From an uncultured Actinomycetes bacterium (GTDB taxonomy: Bacteria > Actinomycetota > Actinomycetes > Nanopelagicales > Nanopelagicaceae), in the NCBI GenBank assembly GCA_903922325.1, contig CAIXTG010000141.1, positions 1 to 21,896 on the forward strand: 21,896 nt of DNA, written 5' to 3'. Positions 6,302-14,095 of this stretch are shown piece after piece. A program made the position numbers and the translations under genes. Each line of letters starts with the position of its first letter. Within the stretch, counting starts at the first letter, position 1. Below the pieces are notes generated by a model. It searched no databases, had not been told where the DNA came from, and saw only the letters and a program-made list of their open reading frames with translations.

Positions 6302-6439
6302 ATGGAGCTCTTAACCTCAATTCTCCTTGGCCTGATTTCATTAGTGATCGGCGCTGGATTATTGTTCTTTGCATTTACTAGTCGCAGAGATCCCGAAAGC
6401 GCTCGCTACCGAGATAGCAGAAAGCGAACTGGCAGATAA
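6302..6439 (+). CDS. 45-residue small membrane protein coupled to the nitrobindin-like gene
   Basis: This ORF of 45 codons encodes one strong transmembrane helix at about 3-25 (starting MELLTSILLGLISLVIGAG) and a charged tail ending RRDPESARYRDSRKRTGR. The tail is rich in Arg and probably cytoplasmic. Its stop TAA (6437-6439) shares a base with the ATG of the next gene, the same TAATG coupling seen at the rhodanese-sseC and fur-ygfZ junctions. That is good evidence that it is translated. Together with the 24-residue ORF it accounts for the 236-base space between ygfZ and the beta-barrel gene. No function is known to me; the basic tail could dock a partner at the membrane. Confidence 0.7.
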   Translation: MELLTSILLGLISLVIGAGLLFFAFTSRRDPESARYRDSRKRTGR

Positions 6440-6939
6440 TGGTATTTACGATTCCGGAAGGTCTTCACCCTGATTTAAATCCACTAGCTTGGTTAGTTGG
6501 CACATGGCGCGGCAAGGGTCATGGCGAATATCCAACGATTAAATCTTTCCAATTTATCTCTGAAACTGTTTTTAATCACGATGGACGTCCATTTCTAAAT
6601 TATTTCTCACGCTCTTGGATTGTCGATGATGATGGCGAAATTATTCGCCCAGGCGCAAGTGAGGCAGGTTTCTGGCGGATAAAGCCAAATAATGTGCTCG
6701 AAGTTGTGATTTCACATAACACCGGAATAACCGAAGGCTGGCTAGGCCATTTCGATGGACCAAAGATTCAATTAGCGATGGATCAAGGTTATTCCGCACC
6801 TTCTGCAAAGATAGTAACTGCCGGTGTGCGCCTTTATGGATTAGTTGAAGGCGAACTTTTCTACGCATATGACATGGCGGCCGAAGGACAAAATCTTCAA
6901 GCACATATTTGGTCAACTAGCCCACGCTCTAACGATTAA
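6439..6939 (+). CDS. Nitrobindin-like heme-binding beta-barrel protein (FABP family)
   Basis: A 166-residue protein of the fatty-acid-binding-protein-like/nitrobindin family (THAP4 C-terminal domain, mycobacterial Rv2717c). The hallmark GTWRGKGHGEY (21-31) is near the N-terminus. A histidine near the C-terminus, H156 in LQAHIWST, sits where the proximal heme ligand lies in characterised nitrobindins. These proteins bind ferric heme in a ten-stranded barrel and react with NO or peroxynitrite. Whether this one carries heme is inferred from the motifs. The start overlaps the stop of the 45-residue membrane protein, so the two are probably made in fixed ratio. The asparaginase gene follows after 2 bases. 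Confidence 0.87.
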   Translation: MVFTIPEGLHPDLNPLAWLVGTWRGKGHGEYPTIKSFQFISETVFNHDGRPFLNYFSRSWIVDDDGEIIRPGASEAGFWRIKPNNVLEVVISHNTGITEGWLGHFDGPKIQLAMDQGYSAPSAKIVTAGVRLYGLVEGELFYAYDMAAEGQNLQAHIWSTSPRSND

Positions 6940-6941
6940 AA

Positions 6942-7859
6942 ATGAGCGTTGTTCTAGCGCAATTAGTGCGTAGCGGATTAATTGAATCAACCCACAGCGG
7001 ATTTTTAATTCTCATTGGCCCCGATGGTTCTGACTTATTAACCCTTGGTGATGTTGATGCCGAGATGTACCCACGCTCGGCAATTAAGTCTTTACAAGCA
7101 GCAGCGATGGTGCGAAACGGGTTAGCGCTAAATGATGAGCAATTAACTTTGGTTTGTGCGAGCCATGGAGGTACCGAGCGTCATCAAGAAGTCGCTCTAG
7201 AAATATTAAAGAGTGCTGGTCTATCAGAATCCGATTTACAAAATACCCCAGATCGTCCAATTGATCGTAAAGCTCGCATCTCCTGGGGCGCTAAGCCGGC
7301 AACTGCATTAGCTGCAAATTGCAGCGGGAAACATGCCGGAATGTTGGCCACCTGTGTTGTCAACGGTTGGGATACTAAAACTTATCGCGACGCTAATCAC
7401 CCATTACAAATCGCAATCGCAAATGAGATTCAAGAATTAACTGGCCAACCAATTAATCGCACAAGTGTCGATGGTTGTGGTGCACCACTGTTTTCAATGA
7501 GTACTCGCTCTATTGCAGTAGCTGCCAGAAAAATGCGAATAGATAATGACCCAGTGTTTTCGAAAGTTGTACATGCGTGCTTAAAACACCCAGAAATGAT
7601 TTTGGCAGAAGGAGCATTCGATACTCGCATGATGCGCGCAGTTCCTGGACTGTTAGTAAAAGGTGGCGCCGAAAGCGTGATGTTGGCATCTTTGGCTGAT
7701 GGCAGCGCAATTGCATGGAAAATTTCTGATGGCAGCAATCGTGCAAACGGCCCAATGATGAAAGCCGCTCTCGCTAAATTGGGCATCACAATCGATGGCG
7801 AAGTGGTTGATGTGCTTGGCGGTGGAACGGTAGTCGGCTCACTTAGCGCTACGTTTTAA
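6942..7859 (+). CDS. L-asparaginase (Asparaginase_II family, Rhizobium etli ReAV-like)
   Basis: This 305-residue protein carries the signature blocks of the family related to the inducible asparaginase of Rhizobium etli, which hydrolyses asparagine to aspartate and ammonia. It has S46-x2-K49 in PRSAIKSLQA, S74 in VCASHGGT, C127-x2-K130 in NCSGKHAGM and C179 in DGCGAP. In ReAV the Ser-Lys tandems are catalytic, and two Cys with a Lys bind zinc; all these positions are present here. It has no signal peptide and is therefore cytoplasmic. It is unrelated to the classical AnsA/AnsB fold. It lies 2 bases after the nitrobindin gene with no ribosome site of its own, so coupled translation is likely. 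It could belong to the nitrogen scope of GlnR, but no GlnR site was identified. Confidence 0.88.
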   Translation: MSVVLAQLVRSGLIESTHSGFLILIGPDGSDLLTLGDVDAEMYPRSAIKSLQAAAMVRNGLALNDEQLTLVCASHGGTERHQEVALEILKSAGLSESDLQNTPDRPIDRKARISWGAKPATALAANCSGKHAGMLATCVVNGWDTKTYRDANHPLQIAIANEIQELTGQPINRTSVDGCGAPLFSMSTRSIAVAARKMRIDNDPVFSKVVHACLKHPEMILAEGAFDTRMMRAVPGLLVKGGAESVMLASLADGSAIAWKISDGSNRANGPMMKAALAKLGITIDGEVVDVLGGGTVVGSLSATF

Positions 7860-7866
7860 TCAGCGT

Positions 7867-7872
7867 TACCCT
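7867..7872 (+). promoter_or_regulatory. Putative leaderless -10 box (TACCCT) for mshA
   Basis: TACCCT is followed by six bases and the mshA ATG at 7879. The 19-base gap after the asparaginase gene contains no Shine-Dalgarno. The hexamer is further from TATAAT than the others in the window. Confidence 0.35.
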
Positions 7873-7878
7873 TTAGCC

Positions 7879-9138
7879 ATGAACGCACGTATTGCTACCT
7901 TGATGGTGCATACCTCGCCCCTGGATCAACCAGGAATTGGCGACGCTGGCGGCATGAATATTTATGTAGTCGAAAGTGCCGAACGCATGGCAGCAATGGG
8001 CGTGATGGTTGATATTTTCACCCGTCGCACTAATTCCGAAGTTGCAGATATTGTCGAAGTGTCACCCGGAGTTCGAGTAATTCAATTAAATGTTGGCCCA
8101 CTAAACGGTGTAACCAAAGAGGCGTTACCAAAGTTAATTCCAGATATCGCCGAAGAATTTAAGAAAAAGCTTTCGGGTGAAACCAAATACGATCTGATTC
8201 ATTCGCATTATTGGATCTCTGGCAAAGTCGCGATGCAAGCAAGCAAAGCCCTTAATATTCCATTTGTTCACACAATGCATACGATGGCGCGAGTTAAGAA
8301 TTTAAATCTGGCTGAAGGCGAAACCCCAGAACCAATGATTCGGGTACAAGGCGAAACCCAAGTTGTAGCAGCTGCGCAAGCGCTGATTGCTAATACTGAT
8401 GCTGAAGCTGCCAGTCTGGTTTCTCTTTATGAAGCTTGCCCAGATAACGTGCGAGTAGTTTCACCAGGCGTTGATCTTTATAAATTTATTCCGGGCGATG
8501 GCAAGAAAGCTGCTCGCGAGCGCCTAAACGTTCCAGCCAGCGCTAATGTAATTACATTTGTGGGTCGCATCCAGCCACATAAAGGTCCAGAACTTCTCAT
8601 TAGGGCGATTTCAGAAATGCTAATTCACTCGCCACTGTTACGAAGCGGTTTGATGGTAAATATCGTGGGCGGTTCGTCAGGTTCAAATACTTCTGAAGTA
8701 GAACGCCTTAAAGAACTGGCAGGTTGGCTGGCAATTTCTGATGTTGTTAAGTTTGCCGAACCTGTTCCGCGTAATGACTTGACCGATTGGTATCGCAGTG
8801 CAGATTTAGTTTGTGTACCAAGTTATAGCGAGTCTTTTGGTTTAGTTGCACTCGAAGCGCAAGCCTGCGGCACTCCTGTGGTCGCAACAGCTGTTGGTGG
8901 ACTTCGAACAGCAGTCGCCGATGGTATTTCTGGGGTTTTAGTTGATGGCCATGATCCGCGTGCTTGGTCATCGATTCTGGCGCGCTTACTAAATGAACCA
9001 CAGCGCCGAGTTCTACTCTCAATGGGCGCAGTTGAGCATGCTTCTCACTTCGGGTGGGACGCAACAGCGCGCGGCACTTTAGATATTTACGATCGAGTTT
9101 TATCGCAAATAGCGCGCGAACAAATCGCCGGAGCATAA
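7879..9138 (+). CDS. mshA: D-inositol-3-phosphate glycosyltransferase (mycothiol step 1)
   Basis: MshA joins N-acetylglucosamine from UDP-GlcNAc to 1L-myo-inositol-1-phosphate, the committed step of mycothiol synthesis. The 419-residue protein is a two-domain GT-B enzyme of family GT4. The N-terminal acceptor domain has PLDQPGIGDAGGMNIYV (14-30), with the GGMN loop typical of MshA, and HTMHTMARVKN at 131-141. The C-terminal donor domain has FVGRIQPHKGPELL (227-240), with phosphate-binding R230 and K235, and the EX7E motif E318-E326 in SESFGLVALEAQACGTP. Length and motifs match mycobacterial MshA (Rv0486). The ybjN-like and gpmA genes follow, as in mycobacteria. It may be transcribed from its own leaderless promoter. 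Confidence 0.93.
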   Translation: MNARIATLMVHTSPLDQPGIGDAGGMNIYVVESAERMAAMGVMVDIFTRRTNSEVADIVEVSPGVRVIQLNVGPLNGVTKEALPKLIPDIAEEFKKKLSGETKYDLIHSHYWISGKVAMQASKALNIPFVHTMHTMARVKNLNLAEGETPEPMIRVQGETQVVAAAQALIANTDAEAASLVSLYEACPDNVRVVSPGVDLYKFIPGDGKKAARERLNVPASANVITFVGRIQPHKGPELLIRAISEMLIHSPLLRSGLMVNIVGGSSGSNTSEVERLKELAGWLAISDVVKFAEPVPRNDLTDWYRSADLVCVPSYSESFGLVALEAQACGTPVVATAVGGLRTAVADGISGVLVDGHDPRAWSSILARLLNEPQRRVLLSMGAVEHASHFGWDATARGTLDIYDRVLSQIAREQIAGA

Positions 9139-9141
9139 AAC

Positions 9142-9624
9142 ATGAGTTCGCTTAATCCCACCGAAGTTATTTTTGAATTTCTAGAATCACACGATTTAAC
9201 TTTTGAGCAGAGTAATTTAAATACCTTTTTAATCACGCTGCCTGGCGAGAAAAAGCAACAAACTCATTGCGCGTTGATAATTGGCGATCATTCATTGAGC
9301 ATAAATGCGTTTGTAATTCGCAAGCCTGATGAAAATGAAGATCAAGTGCACGCTTGGTTATTACAGAAGAATGCTGGGTTATACGGAATTGCTTTTGCAA
9401 TCAATGAATTGCGTGATATTTATTTAGTCGGCCGCTTGCCACTGACTGCAGTAACTAATCAAGAGATAGATCGAATAATTGGCAGCGTATTACAAGTTGC
9501 CGATTCATCATTTAACCCATTACTTGAGATTGGCTTTTCCAGCGCAATTCGTCGGGAATGGGCTTGGCGGGTCTCGCGCGGCGAATCGCTGGCCAATCTC
9601 GAAGCATTTTCACATTTGATTTAA
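9142..9624 (+). CDS. YbjN domain-containing protein
   Basis: A 160-residue cytoplasmic protein with the YbjN/type III secretion chaperone-like fold: an initial helix (NPTEVIFEFLESHDLTF, 5-21), a beta-sheet segment (22-65), and a helix-rich C-terminal part with LPLTAVTNQEIDRIIGSVL (about 99-117). It has no catalytic motif. The same gene lies directly after mshA in mycobacteria (Rv0487), so its position is conserved, but its function is not established. It starts 3 bases after the mshA stop; GGAG in the end of mshA, eight bases before the ATG, can serve as ribosome site. The putative gpmA promoter lies 6 bases after its stop. Confidence 0.8.
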   Translation: MSSLNPTEVIFEFLESHDLTFEQSNLNTFLITLPGEKKQQTHCALIIGDHSLSINAFVIRKPDENEDQVHAWLLQKNAGLYGIAFAINELRDIYLVGRLPLTAVTNQEIDRIIGSVLQVADSSFNPLLEIGFSSAIRREWAWRVSRGESLANLEAFSHLI

Positions 9625-9630
9625 TTCATC

Positions 9631-9636
9631 TAGGAT
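9631..9636 (+). promoter_or_regulatory. Putative leaderless -10 box (TAGGAT) for gpmA
   Basis: TAGGAT is followed by exactly six bases (TGTGGC) and the gpmA ATG at 9643. TAGGAT could also be read as a weak Shine-Dalgarno, so the call is not exclusive. Confidence 0.4.
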
Positions 9637-9642
9637 TGTGGC

Positions 9643-10392
9643 ATGAGCAACTTTGAATTGATCCTTTTGCGCCATGGCGAAAGCGAATGGAATGCCAAAA
9701 ATCTCTTTACTGGCTGGGTAGATGTTCGGTTATCTGCCGCCGGTGAAGCAGAAGCTGCTCGCGGCGGAAAGTTGCTTGCTGAAAATGGCCTGTTGCCTGA
9801 TGTAGTGCACACTTCATTACTTCGTCGCGCAATCCATACTTCGCAGCTTGCCCTCGATGCTTGTGATCGACATTGGATTCCAGTTAATCGCTCTTGGCGC
9901 TTAAACGAGCGTCATTACGGTGCGCTGCAAGGTAAGGATAAGAAAGAAACGCTAGCTACTTATGGCGAAGAACAATTCAAACTTTGGCGACGTTCCTACG
10001 ACGTTCCACCACCACCAATCGATGCCAATGATCCTTATAGCCAAACTGGCGATGCTCGTTACGCTGATTTAGGCGCAGATATGCCAGCAACTGAATGCTT
10101 AAAGGACGTAGTCACGCGCATGATGCCTTACTGGACTGGCAATATCGTGCCAGATCTAAAAGCCGGCAAGCGAGTTCTAGTTACTGCGCACGGAAATTCA
10201 TTACGCGCGCTTGTTAAACATCTAGATGGAATTTCAGAATCTGATATTGCAGAATTAAACATTCCAACCGGAATTCCGCTACTTTATAAATTAGATGCAG
10301 ATTTAAAACCAATTAAACGTGGTGGCGAATACTTAGACCCAACTGCTGCAGCTGCGGCAATTGAAGCGGTTGCAAATCAGGGCAAGAAATAA
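9643..10392 (+). CDS. gpmA: 2,3-bisphosphoglycerate-dependent phosphoglycerate mutase
   Basis: Interconverts 3- and 2-phosphoglycerate in glycolysis through a phosphohistidine. The 249-residue protein has the full dPGM signature: LLRHGESEWNAKNLFTGWVD at 8-27 with R10 and nucleophile H11, SLLRRAIHT at 58-66 containing the substrate arginine, LNERHYGALQG at 87-97 with general acid E89, and the second histidine H183 in VTAHGNSLRALV. Its length equals that of typical dPGM enzymes and excludes the shorter PhoE-like phosphatases. It lies after mshA and ybjN as in mycobacteria (gpm1, Rv0489). The gene ends exactly where the convergent lipoprotein gene ends, with no base between the two stops. Confidence 0.95.
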   Translation: MSNFELILLRHGESEWNAKNLFTGWVDVRLSAAGEAEAARGGKLLAENGLLPDVVHTSLLRRAIHTSQLALDACDRHWIPVNRSWRLNERHYGALQGKDKKETLATYGEEQFKLWRRSYDVPPPPIDANDPYSQTGDARYADLGADMPATECLKDVVTRMMPYWTGNIVPDLKAGKRVLVTAHGNSLRALVKHLDGISESDIAELNIPTGIPLLYKLDADLKPIKRGGEYLDPTAAAAAIEAVANQGKK

Positions 10393-10878
10393 TTAAGCAG
10401 TTACGCCAGCGTAAGTGTCGCGTTGGTCGCGCACAATTGCTTTCACAGTAACTACGCCTGCAGTATTAAAGAAGAAAGAAATATCAACTGTGTTGCCAGC
10501 TTTTACTCCCAGGCCAGGTATTACTGCTTTGGCATTTGCTGAGCCACCTTCGAAAATCATTGGAAGGCCTTCGGAGATCACATTAGTTTCATTGGTTACG
10601 GTGGCGAGCACGTTGTTTACCGAAACACCAAGCAAGGAGTCAGGTGTTGAGTTTGTATTCACAATTGTGCCAACTAATACTGCGCTGCCATCTGGTTGAG
10701 CAACTAATAAGAAACCACGAAGCTTCAGAGCGCTGGTATCGGTCATAACGGTAGTTTCTGCGCCATCGGTAACCTTAGTTATGTTACGAGATGCAGCAGT
10801 TTCGCCAGCACCACACGCGGTTAAAGTAGAGAGAGATGCAGTAACTATTAAGCCGATCGCAACTTTACGTAATTGCAT
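10393..10878 (-). CDS. LpqE-like lipoprotein
   Basis: Starting at the ATG at 10878, preceded by GGGAG on the minus strand, the protein has 161 residues. It begins with a lipoprotein signal: basic MQLRK, a hydrophobic run (7-19) and the lipobox L19-T-A-C22, so it is lipidated at C22 and anchored to the outside of the membrane. The in-frame extension to 10926 would put 16 extra residues before the signal peptide and is rejected. The mature part is a predicted beta-rich domain (LRGFLLVAQPDGSAVLVGTI and similar) without recognisable catalytic residues. A lipoprotein gene divergent from carD matches lpqE (Rv3584) in mycobacteria. A distant relation to copper-chaperone-like folds is possible, but I see no metal-binding Met/His motif. 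Function unknown. Confidence 0.75.
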   Translation of the reverse strand: MQLRKVAIGLIVTASLSTLTACGAGETAASRNITKVTDGAETTVMTDTSALKLRGFLLVAQPDGSAVLVGTIVNTNSTPDSLLGVSVNNVLATVTNETNVISEGLPMIFEGGSANAKAVIPGLGVKAGNTVDISFFFNTAGVVTVKAIVRDQRDTYAGVTA

Positions 10879-10895
10879 TTTTCTCCCAAGAAATA

Positions 10896-10930
10896 ATTGT
10901 TTAACAATGCGTGCATATTCTCTCATGAGA
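10896..10930. promoter_or_regulatory. Two palindromes upstream of the lipoprotein gene
   Basis: ATTGTT-T-AACAAT (10896-10908) is a perfect 6-base inverted repeat around one base. TCTCATGAGA (10921-10930) is a perfect 10-base palindrome. Both lie 18-52 bases before the lipoprotein start, in its promoter region, and on the far side from the carD promoter. They resemble operator half-site arrangements, but no regulator can be assigned. Confidence 0.35.
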
Positions 10931-10972
10931 AATAGCTGCTAAAGCCAGTTAAATACAGGCAAAATACCCGAG

Positions 10973-11002
10973 GTGACTACCCTCACTAGTTGCTGGTATG
11001 AT
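10973..11002 (+). promoter_or_regulatory. carD promoter with extended -10
   Basis: TATGAT at 10997-11002 is preceded by TGG (extended -10, TGN). GTGACT at 10973-10978 is an acceptable -35 at an 18-base spacing. A transcript from here would start near 11009 and carry the AAGGG ribosome site at 11015-11019. Confidence 0.6.
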
Positions 11003-11025
11003 TGGCCCCTAACGAAGGGCACCCC

Positions 11026-11508
11026 ATGTCATTTAAAGTAGGCGAAACTGTTGTTTACCCTCATCACGGCGCAGCGCTAATCGAGGCAATTGAAACTCGA
11101 GTGATTAAGGGCGAAGAAAAAACCTACTTAGTTTTAAAGGTGGCCCAAGGCGATTTAACTGTTCGAGTGCCAGCTGAAAATGTTGATTTAGTTGGAGTGC
11201 GCGATGTTGTAGATAGCGCCGGTCTTGACCGTGTTTTCAGTGTTCTACGTCAGCCATACACCGAAGAGCCAACAAACTGGTCTCGTCGTTATAAGGCAAA
11301 TCTTGAGAAGTTAGCTTCAGGTGATGTAATCAAGGTTGCCGAAGTTGTGCGCGATCTTTATCGCCGCGATTTAGATCGTGGTCTTTCTGCTGGTGAAAAG
11401 CGCATGCTTTCAAAAGCAAAGCAGATTCTGGTATCTGAACTAGCTCTGGCTGAACGCACCGATGAAGAAAAAGCATCAGTAATCCTCGACGAGGTCTTAG
11501 CTTCTTAA
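11026..11508 (+). CDS. carD: CarD, RNA polymerase-binding transcription factor
   Basis: CarD binds the RNA polymerase beta subunit and stabilises open promoter complexes, and is global in actinobacteria. The 160-residue protein has an N-terminal RNA-polymerase-interaction domain (about 1-55: MSFKVGETVVYPHHGAALIE, then TYLVLKVAQGDLTVRVP) and a helical C-terminal DNA-binding part (about 70-160) with NWSRRYKANLEKLASGD and the family's RDLYRRDLDRGLSAGEKRML segment. I place the start at the ATG at 11026, with GAAGGG six bases upstream. A TTG-initiated form from 11002 would add eight residues and overlap the -10 box. The gene order lpqE-carD-ispD/F-cysS-rlmB matches mycobacteria. Confidence 0.95.
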   Translation: MSFKVGETVVYPHHGAALIEAIETRVIKGEEKTYLVLKVAQGDLTVRVPAENVDLVGVRDVVDSAGLDRVFSVLRQPYTEEPTNWSRRYKANLEKLASGDVIKVAEVVRDLYRRDLDRGLSAGEKRMLSKAKQILVSELALAERTDEEKASVILDEVLAS

Positions 11509-11530
11509 TTTAAGCTCGATCGGAGCCCTT

Positions 11531-12676
11531 ATGTCTGGCCATGTTGCAGCAATTATTGCTGCTGCCGGATCTGGCGTTAGATTCGGTGCTGATATTCCTA
11601 AAGCTTTAATTCAATTAGGAAACCAAACTTTAATTGAGCATGCTGTTGCTGCAATTTCACCAGCGGTTGATCAAGTAATCGTCACCGCACCAGCCTCTCA
11701 TCTAGGTGAATTTAAATCACTTCTTGGCGATGCCGTAACAGTTGTAGTTGGTGGGCAAACTCGTTCGGAATCGGTTCGGGCTGGCTTAGCCGCAGTCTCT
11801 AGCACTACGCAATATGTATTGATTCACGATGCTGCTCGCGCTTTAGCAACAACTGATTTAGCTAATCGCATTCTGTCGGCTCTGCAAAATGGTGAGGTTG
11901 CAGTAATACCTGGTCTACCTCAAGTAGATACGGTTAAGAGCGTTGATGTAAATGGTTATGTAACTTCAACCCCTAATCGTGCCGATTTACGTAATATCCA
12001 AACCCCACAAGGCTTTGAACTTTCTGTGCTCAAAAAAGCACATGATTCAAATGGTGAAGGGACCGATGATGCGGCACTAGTTGAAGCAGCCGGAAACAAA
12101 GTATTAGTAATTGTTGGCGAAGAACGAGCACTGAAAATTACAACTACTGCAGATTTAGCAAATGCTTATAACTTCTTAGGTGAGAGTAAAGAATTCTTGA
12201 CTGGTGTCGGTGTTGATTCACATGCTTTCGAAGCTGGGCGCGAACTTTGGTTAGGTTGTATTAATTGGCCAGGTGAAGTTGGTGTTGCTGGACATTCCGA
12301 TGGCGATGTTGCTGCACATGCAATTTGTGATTCACTTTTCGCAGCAACTGGTTTAGGTGATCTAGGTTCTAACTTTGGCGTTGATCGCCCGGAATATGCT
12401 GGCGCAAGTGGCGCAAAATTATTAGCAGAGACACTTTCGATTATCACTAGCGCTGGTTTTGCAATCTCAAATATTTCTGTTCAAGTAATCGGCAATCGCC
12501 CGAAGTTGGCAGGACGCCGGAAAGAAGCAATTGCTGCACTTTCTGCTGCGCTAAATGGTGCACCTGTATCGGTATTAGCCACAACTACTGATGGACTCGG
12601 CTTAACTGGTGAAGGCAAAGGCATTGCAGCCATTGCATCAGCGCTCGTTTTTAAGGTTTCTACTAACGACCGATAG
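11531..12676 (+). CDS. ispDF: Bifunctional IspD/IspF (MEP isoprenoid pathway)
   Basis: A 381-residue fusion of two steps of the methylerythritol phosphate pathway. Residues 1-222 are IspD, which makes CDP-methylerythritol: the nucleotide loop AAIIAAAGSGVRFGADIPKAL at 6-26, VGGQTRSESVRAGL at 73-86 and HDAARAL at 99-105. Residues 224-381 are IspF, which makes the cyclic diphosphate: GVGVDSHAF with metal ligands D229 and H231, AGHSDGDVAAHAICD with H263, GDLGSNFG at 276-283, and TTDGLGLTGEGKGIAA near the end. The ligand spacing equals that of stand-alone IspF. IspE, the step between them, is not in the fusion. In mycobacteria ispD and ispF are separate adjacent genes. GGAG lies before the ATG. 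The stop codon overlaps the -10 box proposed for cysS. Confidence 0.95.
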   Translation: MSGHVAAIIAAAGSGVRFGADIPKALIQLGNQTLIEHAVAAISPAVDQVIVTAPASHLGEFKSLLGDAVTVVVGGQTRSESVRAGLAAVSSTTQYVLIHDAARALATTDLANRILSALQNGEVAVIPGLPQVDTVKSVDVNGYVTSTPNRADLRNIQTPQGFELSVLKKAHDSNGEGTDDAALVEAAGNKVLVIVGEERALKITTTADLANAYNFLGESKEFLTGVGVDSHAFEAGRELWLGCINWPGEVGVAGHSDGDVAAHAICDSLFAATGLGDLGSNFGVDRPEYAGASGAKLLAETLSIITSAGFAISNISVQVIGNRPKLAGRRKEAIAALSAALNGAPVSVLATTTDGLGLTGEGKGIAAIASALVFKVSTNDR

Positions 12677-12679
12677 ACT
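12674..12679 (+). promoter_or_regulatory. Putative leaderless -10 box (TAGACT) for cysS
   Basis: TAGACT includes the ispDF stop codon and is followed by six bases and the cysS ATG at 12686. There is no Shine-Dalgarno in the 9-base gap. The same hexamer at 6-7 bases precedes two other starts in the window. Confidence 0.45.
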
Positions 12680-12685
12680 TCGCTA

Positions 12686-14095
12686 ATGAGTTCGCTAAAG
12701 CTATATGACACATTGTCGCGAACCGTCTCAGAATTCATTCCACTGCAGCCGGGTAAAGCGAGTATTTACCTTTGCGGTGCCACCGTTCAGGCGCCTCCAC
12801 ATATCGGCCATATTCGTAGCGGTGTTAACTTTGATATTTTGCGACGCTGGTTAATGAAGTCCGGCTTTGATACTACTTTTATCCGTAACGTTACTGATAT
12901 TGATGACAAAATTTTGCATAAAGCGGTTCATGAAAAAGCGCCTTGGTGGGCAGTTGCCCTTAAGTACGAGCGAGCATTTACAGAAGCTTATGTAGCTCTA
13001 AATGTTTTGCCACCAACTTATGAACCGCGCGCAACTGGTCATATCACTCAAATGATTGATCTAATTGCTTCGTTGATTGAGCGAGGTTATGCATATGCAC
13101 CAGGTAACGGCGATGTTTATTTAGAAGTTCGTAAGTTAGCTTCTTATCTAACTCTTTCGAATCAAAACATCGATGACTTATTACCAGCGCAAGATGCCGA
13201 CGAAACTTACAAACGCGATGTTCGCGACTTTGCACTTTGGAAAGCCGCAAAAGCCGGTGATCCATTTTGGCCAACCCCATGGGGCAATGGTCGACCAGGT
13301 TGGCATATTGAATGTTCCGCAATGGCTCACACATACCTCGGTGCTGAGTTTGATATCCACGGTGGCGGTTTAGATTTAATTTTCCCACATCACGAAAACG
13401 AAATTGCACAATCTGAGGCAGCCGGTTACGGCTTTGCTAAACGTTGGCTACACAATGCTTGGGTAACTACCTCTGGTGAAAAAATGTCTAAGTCACTTGG
13501 CAATTCACTACAAGTCACCGAATTATTAAAGAGTGTTCGCGGCATTGAACTACGTTGGTATTTGGGCAGTGCTCATTACCGGTCAATGTTGGAATTCTCC
13601 CCAGCTGCTCTAGAAGAGTCAGCAGTTGGTTTTCGCCGTATTGAAAACTTTCTTATGCGCGCAACCGAGATCTTAGGTAGCCAGCCAGAACCAGCGTTAT
13701 CTGCTGATTTTGTGGCTGCCATGAATGAAGATTTAGCTGTGCCACAGGCGCTGGCTGGAATTTCAGAGCAATTGCGGTTAGGAAACAGCGCAATAACTGA
13801 AGGTAATAGAGCAGGCATTGCGAGTGCAGCTAGCTTTATTCGCGGAGCTCTCGAAGTGCTGGGTTGCGATCCCTTTGATCCAGCTTTTGCCAGCGGCGTT
13901 CAAAGTGAGTCGCTAACCGGAGCTCTTGATGGCGTAATTAATTTAGTTCTTGCGCAACGCACTTCAGCGCGCGAACGCAAAGATTTTGCGGCATCAGATC
14001 AAATTCGCGATGGCTTACTCGCATTAGGAATTTCAATTGAAGACACAGCTCAAGGACCACGTTGGTCGATCTCACGTTCAGAAGGTAGCAATTAA
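12686..14095 (+). CDS. cysS: Cysteinyl-tRNA synthetase
   Basis: A class Ia synthetase of 469 residues that charges tRNA-Cys. It has the HIGH-type motif PPHIGHIRSG at 37-46, the KMSKS loop at 266-270 and the zinc site C30, C210 (WHIECSAM), H235 and E239 (PHHENEIAQSEA). The C-terminal part (about 340-469) contains the helical DALR-like and anticodon-recognition region, including RTSARERKDFAASDQIRDGL, found in CysS. MshC, the mycothiol ligase derived from CysS, is about 410 residues and lacks this long end. That and the position between ispDF and rlmB argue for CysS. The rlmB ATG follows the stop with no gap. CysS is functionally linked to the cysteine-sensing leader peptide through charged tRNA-Cys. 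Confidence 0.94.
   Translation: MSSLKLYDTLSRTVSEFIPLQPGKASIYLCGATVQAPPHIGHIRSGVNFDILRRWLMKSGFDTTFIRNVTDIDDKILHKAVHEKAPWWAVALKYERAFTEAYVALNVLPPTYEPRATGHITQMIDLIASLIERGYAYAPGNGDVYLEVRKLASYLTLSNQNIDDLLPAQDADETYKRDVRDFALWKAAKAGDPFWPTPWGNGRPGWHIECSAMAHTYLGAEFDIHGGGLDLIFPHHENEIAQSEAAGYGFAKRWLHNAWVTTSGEKMSKSLGNSLQVTELLKSVRGIELRWYLGSAHYRSMLEFSPAALEESAVGFRRIENFLMRATEILGSQPEPALSADFVAAMNEDLAVPQALAGISEQLRLGNSAITEGNRAGIASAASFIRGALEVLGCDPFDPAFASGVQSESLTGALDGVINLVLAQRTSARERKDFAASDQIRDGLLALGISIEDTAQGPRWSISRSEGSN

Noticed and set aside
10401..10414. Palindrome TTACGC-CA-GCGTAA as a bidirectional terminator between gpmA and the lipoprotein gene
   Set aside because: It lies inside the lipoprotein coding region, has only a two-base loop and no T-run; probably chance.
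10415..10699. Plus-strand open frame antisense to the lipoprotein gene
   Set aside because: The minus-strand gene has a ribosome site and a clear lipobox; the plus frame has no start signal and no known motif.
12686..14095. MshC (mycothiol ligase) as the identity of the synthetase
   Set aside because: The protein is 469 residues with the C-terminal CysS region, and lies in the conserved ispDF-cysS-rlmB order; MshC is about 410 residues.
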